Shown here in pieces: positions 26,201-39,300 of a stretch of DNA of 64,000 nt (position 1 is the first letter of the stretch; each line of letters opens with the position of its first letter). A program made the position numbers and the translations under genes. Below the pieces are notes generated by a model. That model was not told the origin of the DNA and did no database searches. It saw only the letters and a list, made by a program, of their open reading frames with translations. This stretch comes from Xestospongia muta (Eukaryota; Porifera; Demospongiae; Haplosclerida; Petrosiidae): positions 25,106,745 through 25,170,744 of the forward strand of contig OY848917.1 in NCBI GenBank assembly GCA_963693285.1. The letters run 5' to 3'.

Positions 26201-26776
26201 ATATAATGAGATAAATGTGTTATATGTAACACATGGACATGTGTAAGTCACTACATGTAGAGAGTAAGAGATGGAAGCCAACAAATGAAAAAAATGTTAA
26301 GAATGTACATATTCTCTAAAATATGTTATCTAATTCAAACAGACCACACATCATTACTTACAACACCTATTGATGAAATAGTTTAGTCTATAGTTTGTAC
26401 AAAATAATAAACAATAAACTAGCAATGCAGCAAGGAATTTCTACTTTGTGTATATAGATACACAGCGTGGCTTGTTAACTCTACCAATGTGAGCAGTAAT
26501 ATTGTTTTGGACACCTTGTAGATTGTATTATAGCCTAGAAGTATTTTCTCACAGTTGTTAAGATGTATTGTACCATTAAAATTGAAATAGTAAAATGTCG
26601 TGTCTTTTAAATGTATTAACTTAGTATATATAACTAATGTATTTTACTAACATGACAGAGTCAACAATAACTGATCCAGAGAGACGAGAATCAGTATCAC
26701 TGTCGGCATCTTCATCATCTATCATATCAGTCCATAGATTGTTCTGCCATGCTTCACGACTAATGAAAGGAGGTTA

Positions 26777-26830
<54 letters not shown>

Positions 26831-26908
26831 TGTGTGTGTGCATATAATGAATATAGTGATAAAACATTTACTACAAAGTAGAACTTACCTTGTACCAGTA
26901 GTAGTCAT
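15874..26908 (-). CDS. CTNND: Delta-catenin / p120-catenin family armadillo protein
   Basis: Twenty-one coding exons, 1,305 aa: 26889-26908, 26652-26759, 25968-26062, 25453-25693, 24950-25115, 24605-24740, 24292-24438, 22217-23002, 20985-21162, 20377-20566, 20284-20331, 20053-20209, 19870-19994, 19353-19522, 19133-19227, 18797-18966, 18463-18613, 17995-18127, 17040-17130, 16644-16874, 15874-16353. Residues 1-566 are disordered and rich in Ser, Pro, His and Arg. Residues 567-1069 are armadillo repeats with family signatures (VQLAVLGALRNLSYGRAN, VRELITSVLWNLSSCD, AENAMCILRNLSYQ, VRSAATALRNLA). The tail ends in DSWV, the PDZ ligand of ARVCF and delta-catenin. The family binds the juxtamembrane part of classical cadherins and tunes Rho GTPases. 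The N-terminal coiled coil of vertebrate members is not evident. The assignment to one vertebrate paralogue is not possible. Confidence 0.9.
17273..17693. mobile_element. MITE in delta-catenin intron 18
   Basis: The ends ATACCATATATCGGGAAAC and, in reverse, ATACCATATATCGAGAAAC pair over about 25 bases, and the internal TTTCACG motif is mirrored as well. A TA target site fits a Tc1/mariner-type insertion. Two open frames inside are not conserved coding sequence. Confidence 0.6.
19070..19102. repeat. (AT)n microsatellite
   Basis: About 16 TA units lie in the delta-catenin intron between exons 15 and 16. Confidence 0.9.
20213..20251. repeat. (GA)n microsatellite forming a splice pyrimidine tract
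   Basis: About 19 GA units. On the coding minus strand this is (CT)n directly before the CAG acceptor of exon 12 (20053-20209), so the repeat itself is the polypyrimidine tract. Confidence 0.85.
26779..26826. repeat. (GA)n microsatellite before delta-catenin exon 2
   Basis: About 24 GA units; on the coding strand (CT)n ends 20 bases before the exon 2 acceptor at 26760. Confidence 0.85.
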
Positions 26909-26954
26909 GTTACAATTGAAACAACTTGTAAATAGTAGTCACTCACTATATGAT
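26889..26954 (-). other. Start exon of delta-catenin with its 5' UTR part
   Basis: The ATG at 26908-26906 is followed by TTTGT and a GTAAGT donor at 26888. Upstream in the transcript a pyrimidine-rich acceptor ends at 26955, so the exon holds 46 bases of 5' UTR. That acceptor implies an earlier non-coding exon. Confidence 0.65.
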
Positions 26955-28874
26955 CTGTAAGTAAGAAAAATAAATTTTAAAATTAGATAGCTATTTTATT
27001 GTAATATCAGTCACATATTAATTACAGTGATTTGTTATGAGAGACTATACATCTAAATTCATAGAGTGTGTAGAATACTTAGAGAAATTGCCAATCACTT
27101 CGTGAATACTATTAAAAGAACCACAAGAATGAAAGGAATTTAATTACATCAAAAATTAACTCTGAATAGCAAGTAGTATAGTGAAATTATGTTTAAAAAT
27201 AATCTGCAAAATCAAACCAAACATAATTTAGATAACTTAAGTCAATATGGAGTCCAAACACAAATCCCTGATGTATAAGAAATAATAAATGTACATCATA
27301 TTTATGATATAGACTACAACAAACTAAGTGATGGAATTCCATGACACTTAATGTTAGGAAGACTTAACAATCGATGCGTCATCCACTTTGTGTTCAATAA
27401 CAAGCCACAAAAATAGTTTGTCTAACAGCCAAATACCATTTCTCTATAGTACTATACACACTAGTACATTAACAAGCATGATATCAAAAATGATGAGTAC
27501 ACTATAGGCTATTAGAAATAGCAACATGGCAATTAACGATGCACCACCTTTAATCAATTGAGAATAGTTACTGGCTCTGTCCTGATTCCTATTGGATGTT
27601 AATAATATTCATGAACTGATAATTATCATATTAACAAGAGGCACACCCACTCTAAGAATGCAAACAGTTGTCACTGACAACAATATCGATTACATTTACA
27701 TGTTTACACCTTTACATGTAGACAACAATTATAATAGCAAACAATAATACTTTTAATTATTGTATAGATAAGATAATAATTAGCTTGACAAATAAACAAA
27801 CAATACAATAGGTGTTCAGCAATTACTATTTCATATCTTATGTAATAAGTACTCAATTGTACATTGTATGTACTGTAGGTCATTGTTGGCACATGATCAA
27901 ACATTTCAGATAAAAGGTATCACTATAATATGGTTAATTAACATTTCAATAAAGTGATCAAGTGTTTATAGATCACATGATATCATATTGTTATAAGAGC
28001 TGACCACATGTTTGTATACATGTGTTACTGTGGTAAATTATTACCTCAACAATTCACTATAAATTTACTAGTACTTATGAATAGTTAACAACTCAATTTA
28101 ATACACTTACAAAAAGAGAAGAGTCATTATATTATCTGTATCATACCAATCTCTCTTACTTAGTAAAATGTTTGTTATTAGTATTGGTATAATTTTAAAT
28201 GTGTACAAATGTGTAAAGCTAATTTTTATTTCCATGTACATGTAATCTCTGTCTTTAGATACAAATGTATTGTACAACTTCATACACTCTTTGGTATGTG
28301 TGGAAAAACTGCTGAGTCAGCACCTGCTAGACCTGATAACTATACATTGTATAATTAATAGTAATGCACACAAAGGCATACATAAATTATTAACATAGAT
28401 ATGAGAATGTTTTACATGCATAAGCTAAAAGACAACGATCATTAGAGTTTACAAAATCCTAAACCAGTCATGTAACAAGACTTGGATCGAGACATGTAGA
28501 TCTAAATGTGCCAACTAATTATATTTTAATTATTAGTCAACTTGTGTGTACACAATAGTGACAAAGTACACATCAGTTGATACAATGTAATGAGCCACTA
28601 CATCACTCCTACATGAAAGATGACTGTCAACAATTTGTTATAAATTATAAATATGACAACTATAGTCTGTCGTGTACATGTATGAGTTAAGTTATACATG
28701 TACTACAGTCAGAATAGATATAGTACATGTAACTACCGCAGATAAACATGTACATTTATAATAGTACCATATTTATATATAAGTACATACATATCCATGT
28801 GAATAACATTTAAATACTGTGACCTAGTAACTATTACATGTACATGTATAAACTCTACGTAATAATTGGTATTC

Positions 28875-29011
28875 ATTTCTTAAGAACATGACATAAGATA
28901 TAGATACTAAGTAGGTTGATGTTAATCAATTTTCTTAAGAACACAACTTACGTAGACACACACACACACACACATACAATGATATATGTGTCTATATATA
29001 TACATATATAT

Positions 29012-29044
<33 letters not shown>

Positions 29045-29275
29045 TATAGATGTACAAACTCTATGCATTTAATTAAATCAATTTTCTCAAGAACATGACT
29101 TAAGATATAGATATTAAGTAGATTGATGCTAATCGATTTTCTTAAGAACACAATTTCCATAGACATAATACATGCACATATATATTATATAATATAAATG
29201 TATAAACATAATGTAGTAAATTAAATCGATTTTCTTAAGAGCATGACTTAAGATATAGACGCTAAGTACATAAAC
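28875..29275. repeat. Three direct copies of a TTCTTAAGAACATGACTTAA unit
   Basis: Related stretches at about 28879-28952, 29071-29160 and 29215-29275 share TTCTTAAGA-CATGAC-TAAGATATAGA and an AATCGATTTTCTTAAGAACA partner. The spacers contain CA/GT/TA repeats. This looks like local tandem duplication of a unit of about 170-200 bases. Confidence 0.6.
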
Positions 29276-30376
29276 ATGTTCAATGTAGACTGTTCACGTA
29301 CAATACTCATTACATGTACATACTATACATGTACAATCGTGATAACCCATAGACGAGATCCAGTTACTCTCTCTCTCTACTGATCGGCATGATGTCATTC
29401 TATTATATACTATAGTGACAAATTCCTTTATAAATTGTGGCTACCATTATGACATGTATTAGCCCAATTAGACACTCAATACAAACTTCCTACAATCCGA
29501 CTTCCCATACTCTACAGTACTAAGCTGCTATATTCAACTTTATCTCTCTATTACGTAGTATCTAGATGACATAATGATAAAGTCTACTAAGTGAAGAAAA
29601 AGTGGCTTTCTCCAGTCCATTCACATGTAGGATATATTAGTAACATGAGAATTAAAGGTATTAATTACAGGATGATGAGAAACACCTGTAATATTAGAGT
29701 ATTAACTGCAGACAACATGACGTCGCACATGTATATGCAATGAAATTGAAGACGGAACCAAAACAAACACAAATATAGCTTCATCTTTCAAAGCAAATAA
29801 CATCATTTGATCAACAATATATACCAGATTGGTTTACTTATCTCAGGAATTTGCTAAACATACATGTAGCACAGTACTGACAATGTAGATAATATTAGAC
29901 AGCAATACAGTAATAACAGCATTGTATTAAACAACATGTCATAACAGTTATTATAACAAACCTATTTACAATATATTAATATATGAATTGAATAGATAAC
30001 AAACAAGCAGTAATGTTACTACCAGCTAATTTGTTATGAGGATACAGGAATTATAGTTAAATGATATTCATCTCAGCAATTCAAAACAGTAAAGAGCCCA
30101 CACAATTATATTACTCACTATATCATTATATTACACAATTGTTATATGCCGACAAGATTTTGAAATAATTATAATTAGGAGGAATACAATGAGTCAGCAC
30201 TAGACATTGTAATATCAGTTTAAAGACCAATAAATTTATTACCTTATAAAGGCCTGAGTGGTTTGGAAAGGACAACCCACAGAAAAATATTTTTGATAGT
30301 TATAGCTAAATTTATATTAATTGAGGTCCCAATGTTTGCAGGAACCTTCATCAGGGAATGAAAAACAGTGATGAAA

Positions 30377-30379
<3 letters not shown>

Positions 30380-30421
<42 letters not shown>
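30380..30421. repeat. (AT)n microsatellite
   Basis: About 20 AT units in the putative first intron of delta-catenin. Confidence 0.9.
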
Positions 30422-30423
<2 letters not shown>

Positions 30424-31542
30424 AAGGAACAAGGGACAAACCAAAAATAAACAAATAAAGGAATGAATAAGTAAAATAAATTTATGCACAAATAAATAAA
30501 TTTTATAGCACCACTCTTAACTATTTTTTATATTTTGACAGTTTGTCATATGTTAGTATACTATAAAATGTAATGTTACATTTTATAACTACAAAATTGT
30601 TACAAACATATTCTAATATTAGAAGTGATCTAAGAGGTAAACAGAACATATGGTATAGATTGTTACATTTCCACTCCATAACAAGCAAATGAGTAACAAG
30701 GGACATTTAAGTTAGCTCTCTAGAGTAAATTCAAGCAAATATTCCCATTGAAGAGACATCACATGGAAATAAACAAACTTATACATGGTACTGATGGTAG
30801 TATATCATGTACATTACAGATGGTGTTGACATGTACATAACACATGCTGACATGTACTGTGTATGACATCATGATTACATCAGTTGGCCATTTTGATAGT
30901 GGGGAAATTCATTTCATGACAAGAGGTAATTTGCAATTATTCTATTATTACATAGAACAATGTGCAAAAATAACAAATAGTCCAATGGATCAACTACTCA
31001 GAATTTATTGATGACATGGACACACAGGATCACATCAATAAATGAAGCTTTGGAAATTTTTGAATTGTGCAAATTTTATATATCAATTTTTTATACTTTT
31101 TCTAGTAACAGGAAAAAACATCAAGCACTAGTGTTCTTGATTTGACTGTGATACTTTACACAAGAGGAAGTCTGTACCATACTAATACTGGACTAGACAT
31201 GTATGGTAATATTATTAATATTAGTGAAGGCAATTGTAACCCAAATTAATACTTCTATTCATTTTTCGTGTAGATGAGAGCTGAATGTACCAGTATTACC
31301 AGATCAACAGTATTGTCACATTACATTTTATAATGTTCTATAAGTACTTAAGACTTGATAATGTAATTGAACAAAGCACCTGTAGATTCTATTAAAATCA
31401 CTTTTGTATAAAGTTACACTTACGTACTTGCATGTATTAATTATCTGTGGTGATAGAGAGTACAAGTGATATTAAATATCACACCACTTAATATTGCAAT
31501 CTTGTGTCAAAATAAACAAGAAATCTGGGGTTGTTTGTATAG

Positions 31543-31545
<3 letters not shown>

Positions 31546-31600
<55 letters not shown>
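31546..31600. repeat. (CA)n microsatellite
   Basis: About 27 CA units; it produces a spurious Thr-His open frame. Confidence 0.9.
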
Positions 31601-31604
<4 letters not shown>

Positions 31605-33068
31605 TATTCAATGCATACTGAAAACGTAAAGAAAACCAAACCACAATATCATATTATTCTTATTAACATAACTCATTAAACCTTAAACCTTGTTGTAGCA
31701 AACACAAGAAACATGTGACACACACCAATTAAATGTAAATTACCAGAATACTATTAATCTCACTAATAGAACTCATCAAAACTTGAAACAAAACTAATTA
31801 CAATAAACATGTGACAGTCATACAAACCAATTAAATCTAACTGAAGAAGCTACTTAGTCACATTCTCCAACATTAAGGGATTGCCAAGTAACAAAAAGTT
31901 ACTGATTACACATTTTATGTGGACAGTTATAGTACATCACAAGATATGTAGTCTATATCATACAGAAAGGTAGCTTAGTTCTACATCATAAATGGTAAGA
32001 TTACAGGAACAGATGTAGACGAAAATATAGAAAGACAATCAAGGATATCATACAGAACACCTTCTCAAGGCAATATGCCACACACATCATCGACTACAGC
32101 TTCAATTAAGCTATTCAGATCTCCTATGTAATAATAGGCTACCAATTACAAGAGTGCAATGAGCCAGAGATAAGGTTATCAATGCTATAAAGTTAAAAAG
32201 GATTATTTACAATCATAACTGTTGTAATACTAGCGTAAATGATAGAAGAAAAGACTCAAATAATAGAAAGAAATCGAATGTACTGAACCCTGAACAAAAG
32301 AATCTGGTCAGTCTTAAAAAATAGTTTTTCTTGTGAGTTTTAAGTAGCACTTCCAAAGACACTTTGAAGTGGTTTCTTGGAGACAGCTGCTTGTGTACTT
32401 TGTAGTAAATACACTATGGAAACTTCATACAAATCATTAGCCAAAAGAGTTATAAGAGACCAAAATTAAACCATAAGAATTTACCATTTACACAAAACAG
32501 TATTGTGACTACATCACGTATTGTCCAGTCAACACTAGCCACTGATTTCTCTTTGTATCAGTAAATGCACCCACCATTAAAGTGCTACTCTGCCCACATC
32601 TTTCCAATAGAAAAATTGAGGCAAATAAACAATAAAAACTCTATATCATCTCGACATAAGACTCTATAATTACATGTACATGATAAAGTTCGACCTTTAC
32701 AATTAAATAATGCAGTAAAAGGCAAATTTTGGCCATTCTTTAAATTCCATATTAACAGTTAATTTGAGTACTTCTTACAAAACCTGATCAGGTCAGGATT
32801 ATAGCTTATTCCAGTCATTTATTAATAGATTATCATAACTAAATTACAAGTATATGTAACAGTTTCCAACACTATAACAAATCATTATAACAAATCATCA
32901 TAACAAATCATTATAATCAATTGACATTTGAGCACCATAATAAGACAGAGATTGAAAAGCAAATCCTAGCTAATCAAAGCAATGATCCAAAACAACATTA
33001 ACACATGAGAATTAAGTATAACCATATTATTAAAATTGGTGATAACTTAATAACATAGTGACTCTTAC

Positions 33069-33384
33069 CAGCTTTACAATCTTTTTTTGTCAATGCTCAA
33101 CTAAGCCGAAGTAGTAGACAAAGAGACTATTTCGAGCACTTCTTTGCGATACAACTTTCACTAGCAAACACGTAGACACTACCTCTGCTTTTGAAGTCTC
33201 TGGAGACTGTTAGCTATTTCTACAAGATAAACACCGATCACTCGTTTGAGAAATGTACTCTACACTAAACATAATTATGAATATATTATAGTAGGGGAGG
33301 GGTCGGTCTTGTGATCACGTGACTGTTATACGCCCACTATTCCAATAAGTGGGTACGGTTTTCTTTCCAGCCACGTGTTCAGTC
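33069..33384. promoter_or_regulatory. Divergent promoter of delta-catenin (-) and NOL7 (+)
   Basis: The likely 5' UTR exon of delta-catenin (minus, ending at the 33069 donor side) and the NOL7 start codon at 33385 are about 316 bases apart. The interval holds CACGTG at 33316-33321 (in the palindrome TCACGTGA) and again at 33372-33377 just before the NOL7 ATG. CACGTG is the E-box of USF/MYC/TFE-type bHLH factors. No TATA box is obvious. Confidence 0.45.
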
Positions 33385-36300
33385 ATGCCAAGGAAGACTT
33401 TTTCGAAGAAGAATGACGACATTATTATCTTAGACGAATCTACTACTCCTCTCCCCCAAACGCCAACTCCTTCTAACGAAAACAGTAATGTATCAATTCA
33501 GCGTAAAGGAAGTGGTTACTGTCTTCGTCCAAGGGCCATTCCATCACATGTTCTTTACGCTTCATTAAAAGAACCACCTTCAACTCCATCCAGAAAGCAA
33601 CCAGGAAGAAAGGCAAAAGAACTAGTGCCTTTTAAAGTAAAAGAACTAGTGGAACAATATACATTAGAGAGTAGCCAAAGAGACTCTATAGATAGATATT
33701 TTAATGAGCATATCTCATCTACTGAGAAAACTAAAAATAAAAATGTTCAAAGTAACATTATTACTATAGAGAACTCTGAGGATGAGAAGAATATTAAACT
33801 ACAACAAGAGAATGTTCAACCAGATGAGGAGAATGTAGACCCACACGAAGATGACATAGAATGTGAAAATATAGAACAAGATAAAAGGAACGTAGACCCA
33901 TTTAATAATGACATAGAATATGATGAAGAGAATGTAGAACAAGATATTAACATTGTACCAGGTGAGACGAGGGTAGAAGCAGATGAGGGGAACATGCAAT
34001 TTGATGCATCTGTTGTTGAAGACAGTGATGACGAAGGTCCTGATGATGTGTCATTTTCGAATGTTAAAACTTGTGCCCTAGCGCAACTCAGACAGGAAGA
34101 AGAAACTGCTCAAAGGTACTTAGTACAGGATAAATGTATAACACCTTATATACATGTACATGTACACATATGTTCTGGACCAACACATACACGTACGTCT
34201 GTGTACACATTATGCTGACGTAATTATTATCATAGTTGGTTGGAAAAATGATTGAGTATTATACTAGCATAATTGGGTTAGAAACTGTGAATTTAAAATC
34301 ACTGTTAGTTCAATAATCATCTGCTGAAAGGACATTCTCCATTCTGAACAGCTTGTTTAAAACTTTACAGAACAGTTATCTGGAAAACTATGTTGAAGCT
34401 AGTGTTATTTTGCAGTACAATAACCATTGATATAAATTTTAAACTGTTATTTTTAAAGTTTTGTAGTATAATGGGACAATTTCTAAGCATTAAAACCTAG
34501 CAAGGTTGTACCATAATGTGGTCAACATGTACATGTAACTTGCATAACCAACAAACTAACTGCTGCAGTTATGACATTCTGTGGAAGTATTGTATATTAA
34601 TATATTCTCATTCAATTACGTTTGTAGTGAGATATTGACACATAAAAGGATTACCTAATGGTATTAGCTACACAATTAATATACAAAAATCCTTTGTTGT
34701 TTAGGAAAGAGGAAGAGATCAAAAGGAAAAGAAAACTGAAACATGATTTGTTTAAGTTACAGAAGGTATATAGTAAGGATTTGTAGATATCTAAGGAAAC
34801 ATTAAGCTCACAGGGAAATTTTTCCTAATTGGAAATGTATCCTGTCTTCTAAACTTAAAACAACAATATTATAAGTGTAAGACTGTTCTATGATTATTTT
34901 TGGTCACTGTTGTTGATGTGGCATTTTGTGTAAAAAGACTGGAGAGTTGGCAGAGGCTATAGTGCTCCTCAAAGATGTTTTCATGAATTACAAAAAGCTT
35001 ATAAGCCTCATCAGTCACATCCAATTCAAAATGTTCACAGTGTCAATAATTCATTTCAATGGTTATGTTTGTCAGCTGTTATTTAGTTCACTTGTTAATC
35101 ATGAAAGCTAAATAAAGCAATAGGATTCATTGATGTAAAATGAACCAACCCATATGGTCCAAAATAATCTTATGACTTATTATCACATGCAATGTGTCAA
35201 GTCAGAGTTTCATCTAGAAAAGTTCAGCAGGAGGGAGGAAGTTACAGTAATTAACTATTTAATAAGAGGGGTTCATGTACTACTAACATGTAATCACATG
35301 ATGAACAATTGTTTTTGAGATATTCAAGGAAAAAAACTTCTCCCTCGTCCCTCCTGTAGATGAAACCCTACAAGTGGACAACTCACAGTAGAAAAGCTGT
35401 TGTCTCTATCAAATGTGTAATTGACAACAATAACAACAATCTTGTTTGTTTAGGACAATTACTGAATGTTTGATCTATAATATTATTCTTGTATATTAAT
35501 GTACTTGTTTTCTTTTAACTGTTCTTTGTTTATGATAACATGTTCTATTCATACTACATTAGGAGATCAAATACAAGAAAGACATGATAAAGTTTCCAGA
35601 GAATGCTCTAAAAACAGTTGCTGTTACGCTTACTGAAAAGTAAGTAGGGTACACCATGTGATATGGATATATACGCATTAACTACAGTACTCTACAGTTG
35701 TGTGCACATTAACTACAATATTCTACAGTTGTGTGCACATTAACTATAGTACTCTACAGTTGTGTGCACATTAACTACAATATTCTACAGTTGTGTGCAC
35801 ATTAACTATAGTACTCTACAGTTGTGTGCACATTAACTATAGTACTCTACAGTTGTGTGCACATTAACTATAGTACTCTACAGTTGTGTGCACATTAACT
35901 ACAGTACACATTAACTACAGTACTCTACAGTTGTGTACACATTAACTACAGTACTCTACAGTTGTGTACACATTAACTATCGTACTCTACAGTTGTGTAC
36001 ACATTAACTACAGTACTCTATAGTTGTGTACACATTAACTACAGTACTCTATAGTTGTGTACACATTAACTATCATACTCTACAGTTGTGTACACATTTA
36101 TAGGGATTCATACAGGATTTTTTCTTGGGGGGGGGGGGGGGAACCCTGGGTTTGGGTCATGTTAATACTAGCATGTTGATTTTGCTAGTCAGATAGCCCA
36201 GAGCCTTGACACTTCCTTTGTTGTTCCTTTAATACTTTAACACATTGTCAGTAACAATTAACTGAACAAAGCATTGTTAGTTTGTTACTAAGCATCAAAA

Positions 36301-39300
36301 CAGCTGAATCAACTTCTAAGCAGCTGTACTTAAAAGCAATTTTGAAAATTTTAAAACCTGTTGACTCTACCAGTAGGCAGTGCTACTGTTGAAAGGTCGT
36401 TTAGTCAAATGAAAATGATCAAAATGAAGCTGCAAAACTGACTGTCAGATGCTAATTTACAACACTTAATGAGAGTGGCTATTGAAGGGCCAGAATTAAA
36501 GGAAGTAGACTTTAATCAAATTTTATAAATATTTAAATTCAAAAGTAGAAGACTGTTATTGCAAATAACAAGACTGCATGCTTTAAGAAGACCAATTGTT
36601 ATTATTAATCAATCTTATTATTGTTATGTACAAAGTGAAACTTCCTTGGGGGGAGGGGGGGGGAAGCCCAGGTTTCCCCCCCTGTATGAATCCCTGCATT
36701 AACTACCGTATTAACTACATGTGATATCCTGCCTCAGCTAGTAACTTATTAATATTCATAAGTTAGTTTTGTATTTAATTTTTTATTTTTGTATTTCAGG
36801 CAGTGAGGTTCGGTAGTTACGTTGTCATTTAATACAGTAATTTGAGTCATTGTTTTGTGGAATTTTGTTTGTTTGATGTTATTTACTAGTTATTTGTTGA
36901 TATGAGTTTTTGTAGTGACTGCGTGGGTTCCGGTCATTTCACTACCGTACTCTACAGTTGTGTACACATTAACTACCGTACTCTACAGTGTGTGCACATA
37001 AACTACTGTACTCTACAGTATGCACATTAACTACTGTACTCTACAGTATGCACATTAACTACTGTACTCTACAGTGTGTGCACATTAACTACCGTACTCT
37101 ACAGTTGTGTACACATTAACTACAGTACTCTACAGTTGTGTACACATTAACTACAGTACTCTACAGTGTGTGCACATAAACTACTGTACTCTACAGTATG
37201 CACATTAACTACTGTACTCTACAGTATGCACATTAACTACTGTACTCTACAGTATGCACATTAACTACTGTACTCTACAGTATGCACATTAACTACTGTA
37301 CTCTACAGTGTGTGCACATTAACTACCGTACTCTACAGTTGTGTACACATTAACTACAGTACTCTACAGTTGTGTACACATTAACTACAGTACTCTACAG
37401 TGTGTATACATTAACTACAGTACTCTACAGTTGTGTACACATTAACTATAGTGGATGTACTGCTCTATATCATCTTATGTTATGTACATGTATTTCAATG
37501 TCAATTTTATTTGTGTCTAGGAGAAAGAAAGATCAGCTGAAGATGAAACTTATAAAAAAGAAACAGAAAATTAAAATGCTCAAAAAGGAAAAGGCCGATA
37601 AGAAAACTATTAAGCAAAGGTGTGTGTGTGTGTGTGTGTGTCTGTGTGTTTGTGTATGTACTTGTATACATGATTCATTGAAACACCATCATTATAATGC
37701 TCTCTTTTTGATTAATATTAATTTTATAAAATCTGTTGTGTAATAGGTCTATTACAAAAGTAAAAGGTCGAAACTTTGTATCTCTATCTGATGTCAAAGT
37801 GAGTGATAAACCTATATCTACAAGTGCTGAGTCAGCTCGTCAGTTCATGCAAGATCGACTATATATTTTTCCAAGCAGATATAAAAGAGCACCAGGTTAG
37901 CTCCATTTAAATTTATCAGTGTGTTGATAGTTGATATTGATTTAGTGAGTATGTACATGTACATCATAACACATGCTTTGTTCATGAACCACATTACATT
38001 AAAGTACATTACAATTAAAAAATTGTCCTTTAATTGTATTGGAAGATACTGACTTCATTGACTAAAGCTATACTCTTTCAAATTTGAGAATGACTCTAAA
38101 CTTGGTGTTATACAGTGGTGCTCAAAAGAGTTCAGACACCCATGTGTTTCTCATTTAAACAATACTTACGCTTATCTTCTTAGACAATGTGTGCAGTACA
38201 GGCACGGTTCTAGGAATGGCGTTAGGGGGGAGCTGTAAGTTTAGGACCACGCCCTTTATTTTGCGCATGCACAAATATAGCGCAGTTAAAAATTTAATCA
38301 TGAAGTATTTCCGTCTTGAGTACAACCTAGCGAACTTGTCCAGGGCGGCTTCAAGGTCGATGTCAATATCACGATGTACGTGAAGTAGAGTAAGTTCAGT
38401 CAATCTGGTGTTGGTCATTGTCGATGTAAAACGGAGTCTTGCTCCTTTTTAGACTGCTGAAGGACCTCGTAGTAGGTATGGCGCCGCGTGTTATAAGTGA
38501 GCTAAAGTGTGCAATAAGTTTCTCAGCAATAGTTTTGGGCACTACAGAACGAGATTATAACTCAGGTTAGTTCTCTCTAGAGGCGAAAATTTGAGCGAAG
38601 GGGGTGCTCAAGCCCCCTTAGCCCCCCCCCCCCCCCCCCAGAACCGCCCCTGCAGTACTTGACAGAACGTGTTGCAGGTGCTCGATTATATGTATCTAAA
38701 GCTATTTACATAAAAACCAATTAGAACAGTGATTATGAACTCATTTAAAGTCCCTTACCTACAGAGAAGTGTCTAAAAACAATTTGTAAATAGTTGACCA
38801 CAACATGCCCAGAGAAAAACCAGTCAGTGAGTTCCAAAGAGAACAAATTATAGTTTTGCACCAACTAAACCTATTATATAAAAATATAAGAGAAATAAGT
38901 CAGTGACAGGTGAACCACGATCTGGACGTCCTAAATTGTCTTCAACATGAGAAGATAAAAATCTTATATTGAAATATATCAAAGATCATAAACTGGCAGC
39001 ACCTCTTTTGAAATATATATGAAATATTTGGAAGGAGGAGGATAATGCCAAGGCTTCCTCAATTACAGGGAAGAGGAGACTAATAGACGTTGGATTTAAT
39101 GGAAAATATTAAGAAGGAAGCCCCTGAGACATAAACAACAATGGCTTCAATATACAAAAGATCACAGGGACTGGATAGAAGATATGTGGAAGAAAATTAT
39201 ATGGTCTGTTGAGTCCAAGTTTTATTTTGCCCATAGTGATGGTCGAATGTACATACGACACAGACTATCAGAAGTTATTGAGGATTGTAATTGTATACAG

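Larger units (their letters stand above)
26955..33068 (-). other. Probable 6.1 kb first intron of delta-catenin
   Basis: No open frame here resembles a gene. The stretch is AT-rich with (AT)n at 30380-30421, (CA)n at 31546-31600, mixed CA/TA/GT repeats at 28951-29044 and a three-copy direct repeat at 28875-29275. A minus-strand donor (CTG|GTAAGA) at 33068 fits the acceptor at 26955. The intron is inferred from these two sites. Confidence 0.5.

Noticed and set aside
27704..27904. Minus frame rich in Tyr and Cys
   Set aside because: AT-rich chance frame in the probable first intron of delta-catenin.
31494..31679. Thr-His repeat frame
   Set aside because: It is a translation of the (CA)n microsatellite.
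33799..33999. Minus-strand hydrophobic frame
   Set aside because: It is the antisense of the acidic Asn/Asp/Glu repeat of NOL7.
35676..36100. Regular repeats that might suggest a CRISPR array
   Set aside because: There are no unique spacers, units are contiguous, and the context is a eukaryotic intron.
37372..37510. Open frame repeating VYTLTTVLYS
   Set aside because: It is a translation of the intronic minisatellite, and it joins NOL7 exon 4 only by read-through of the intron.
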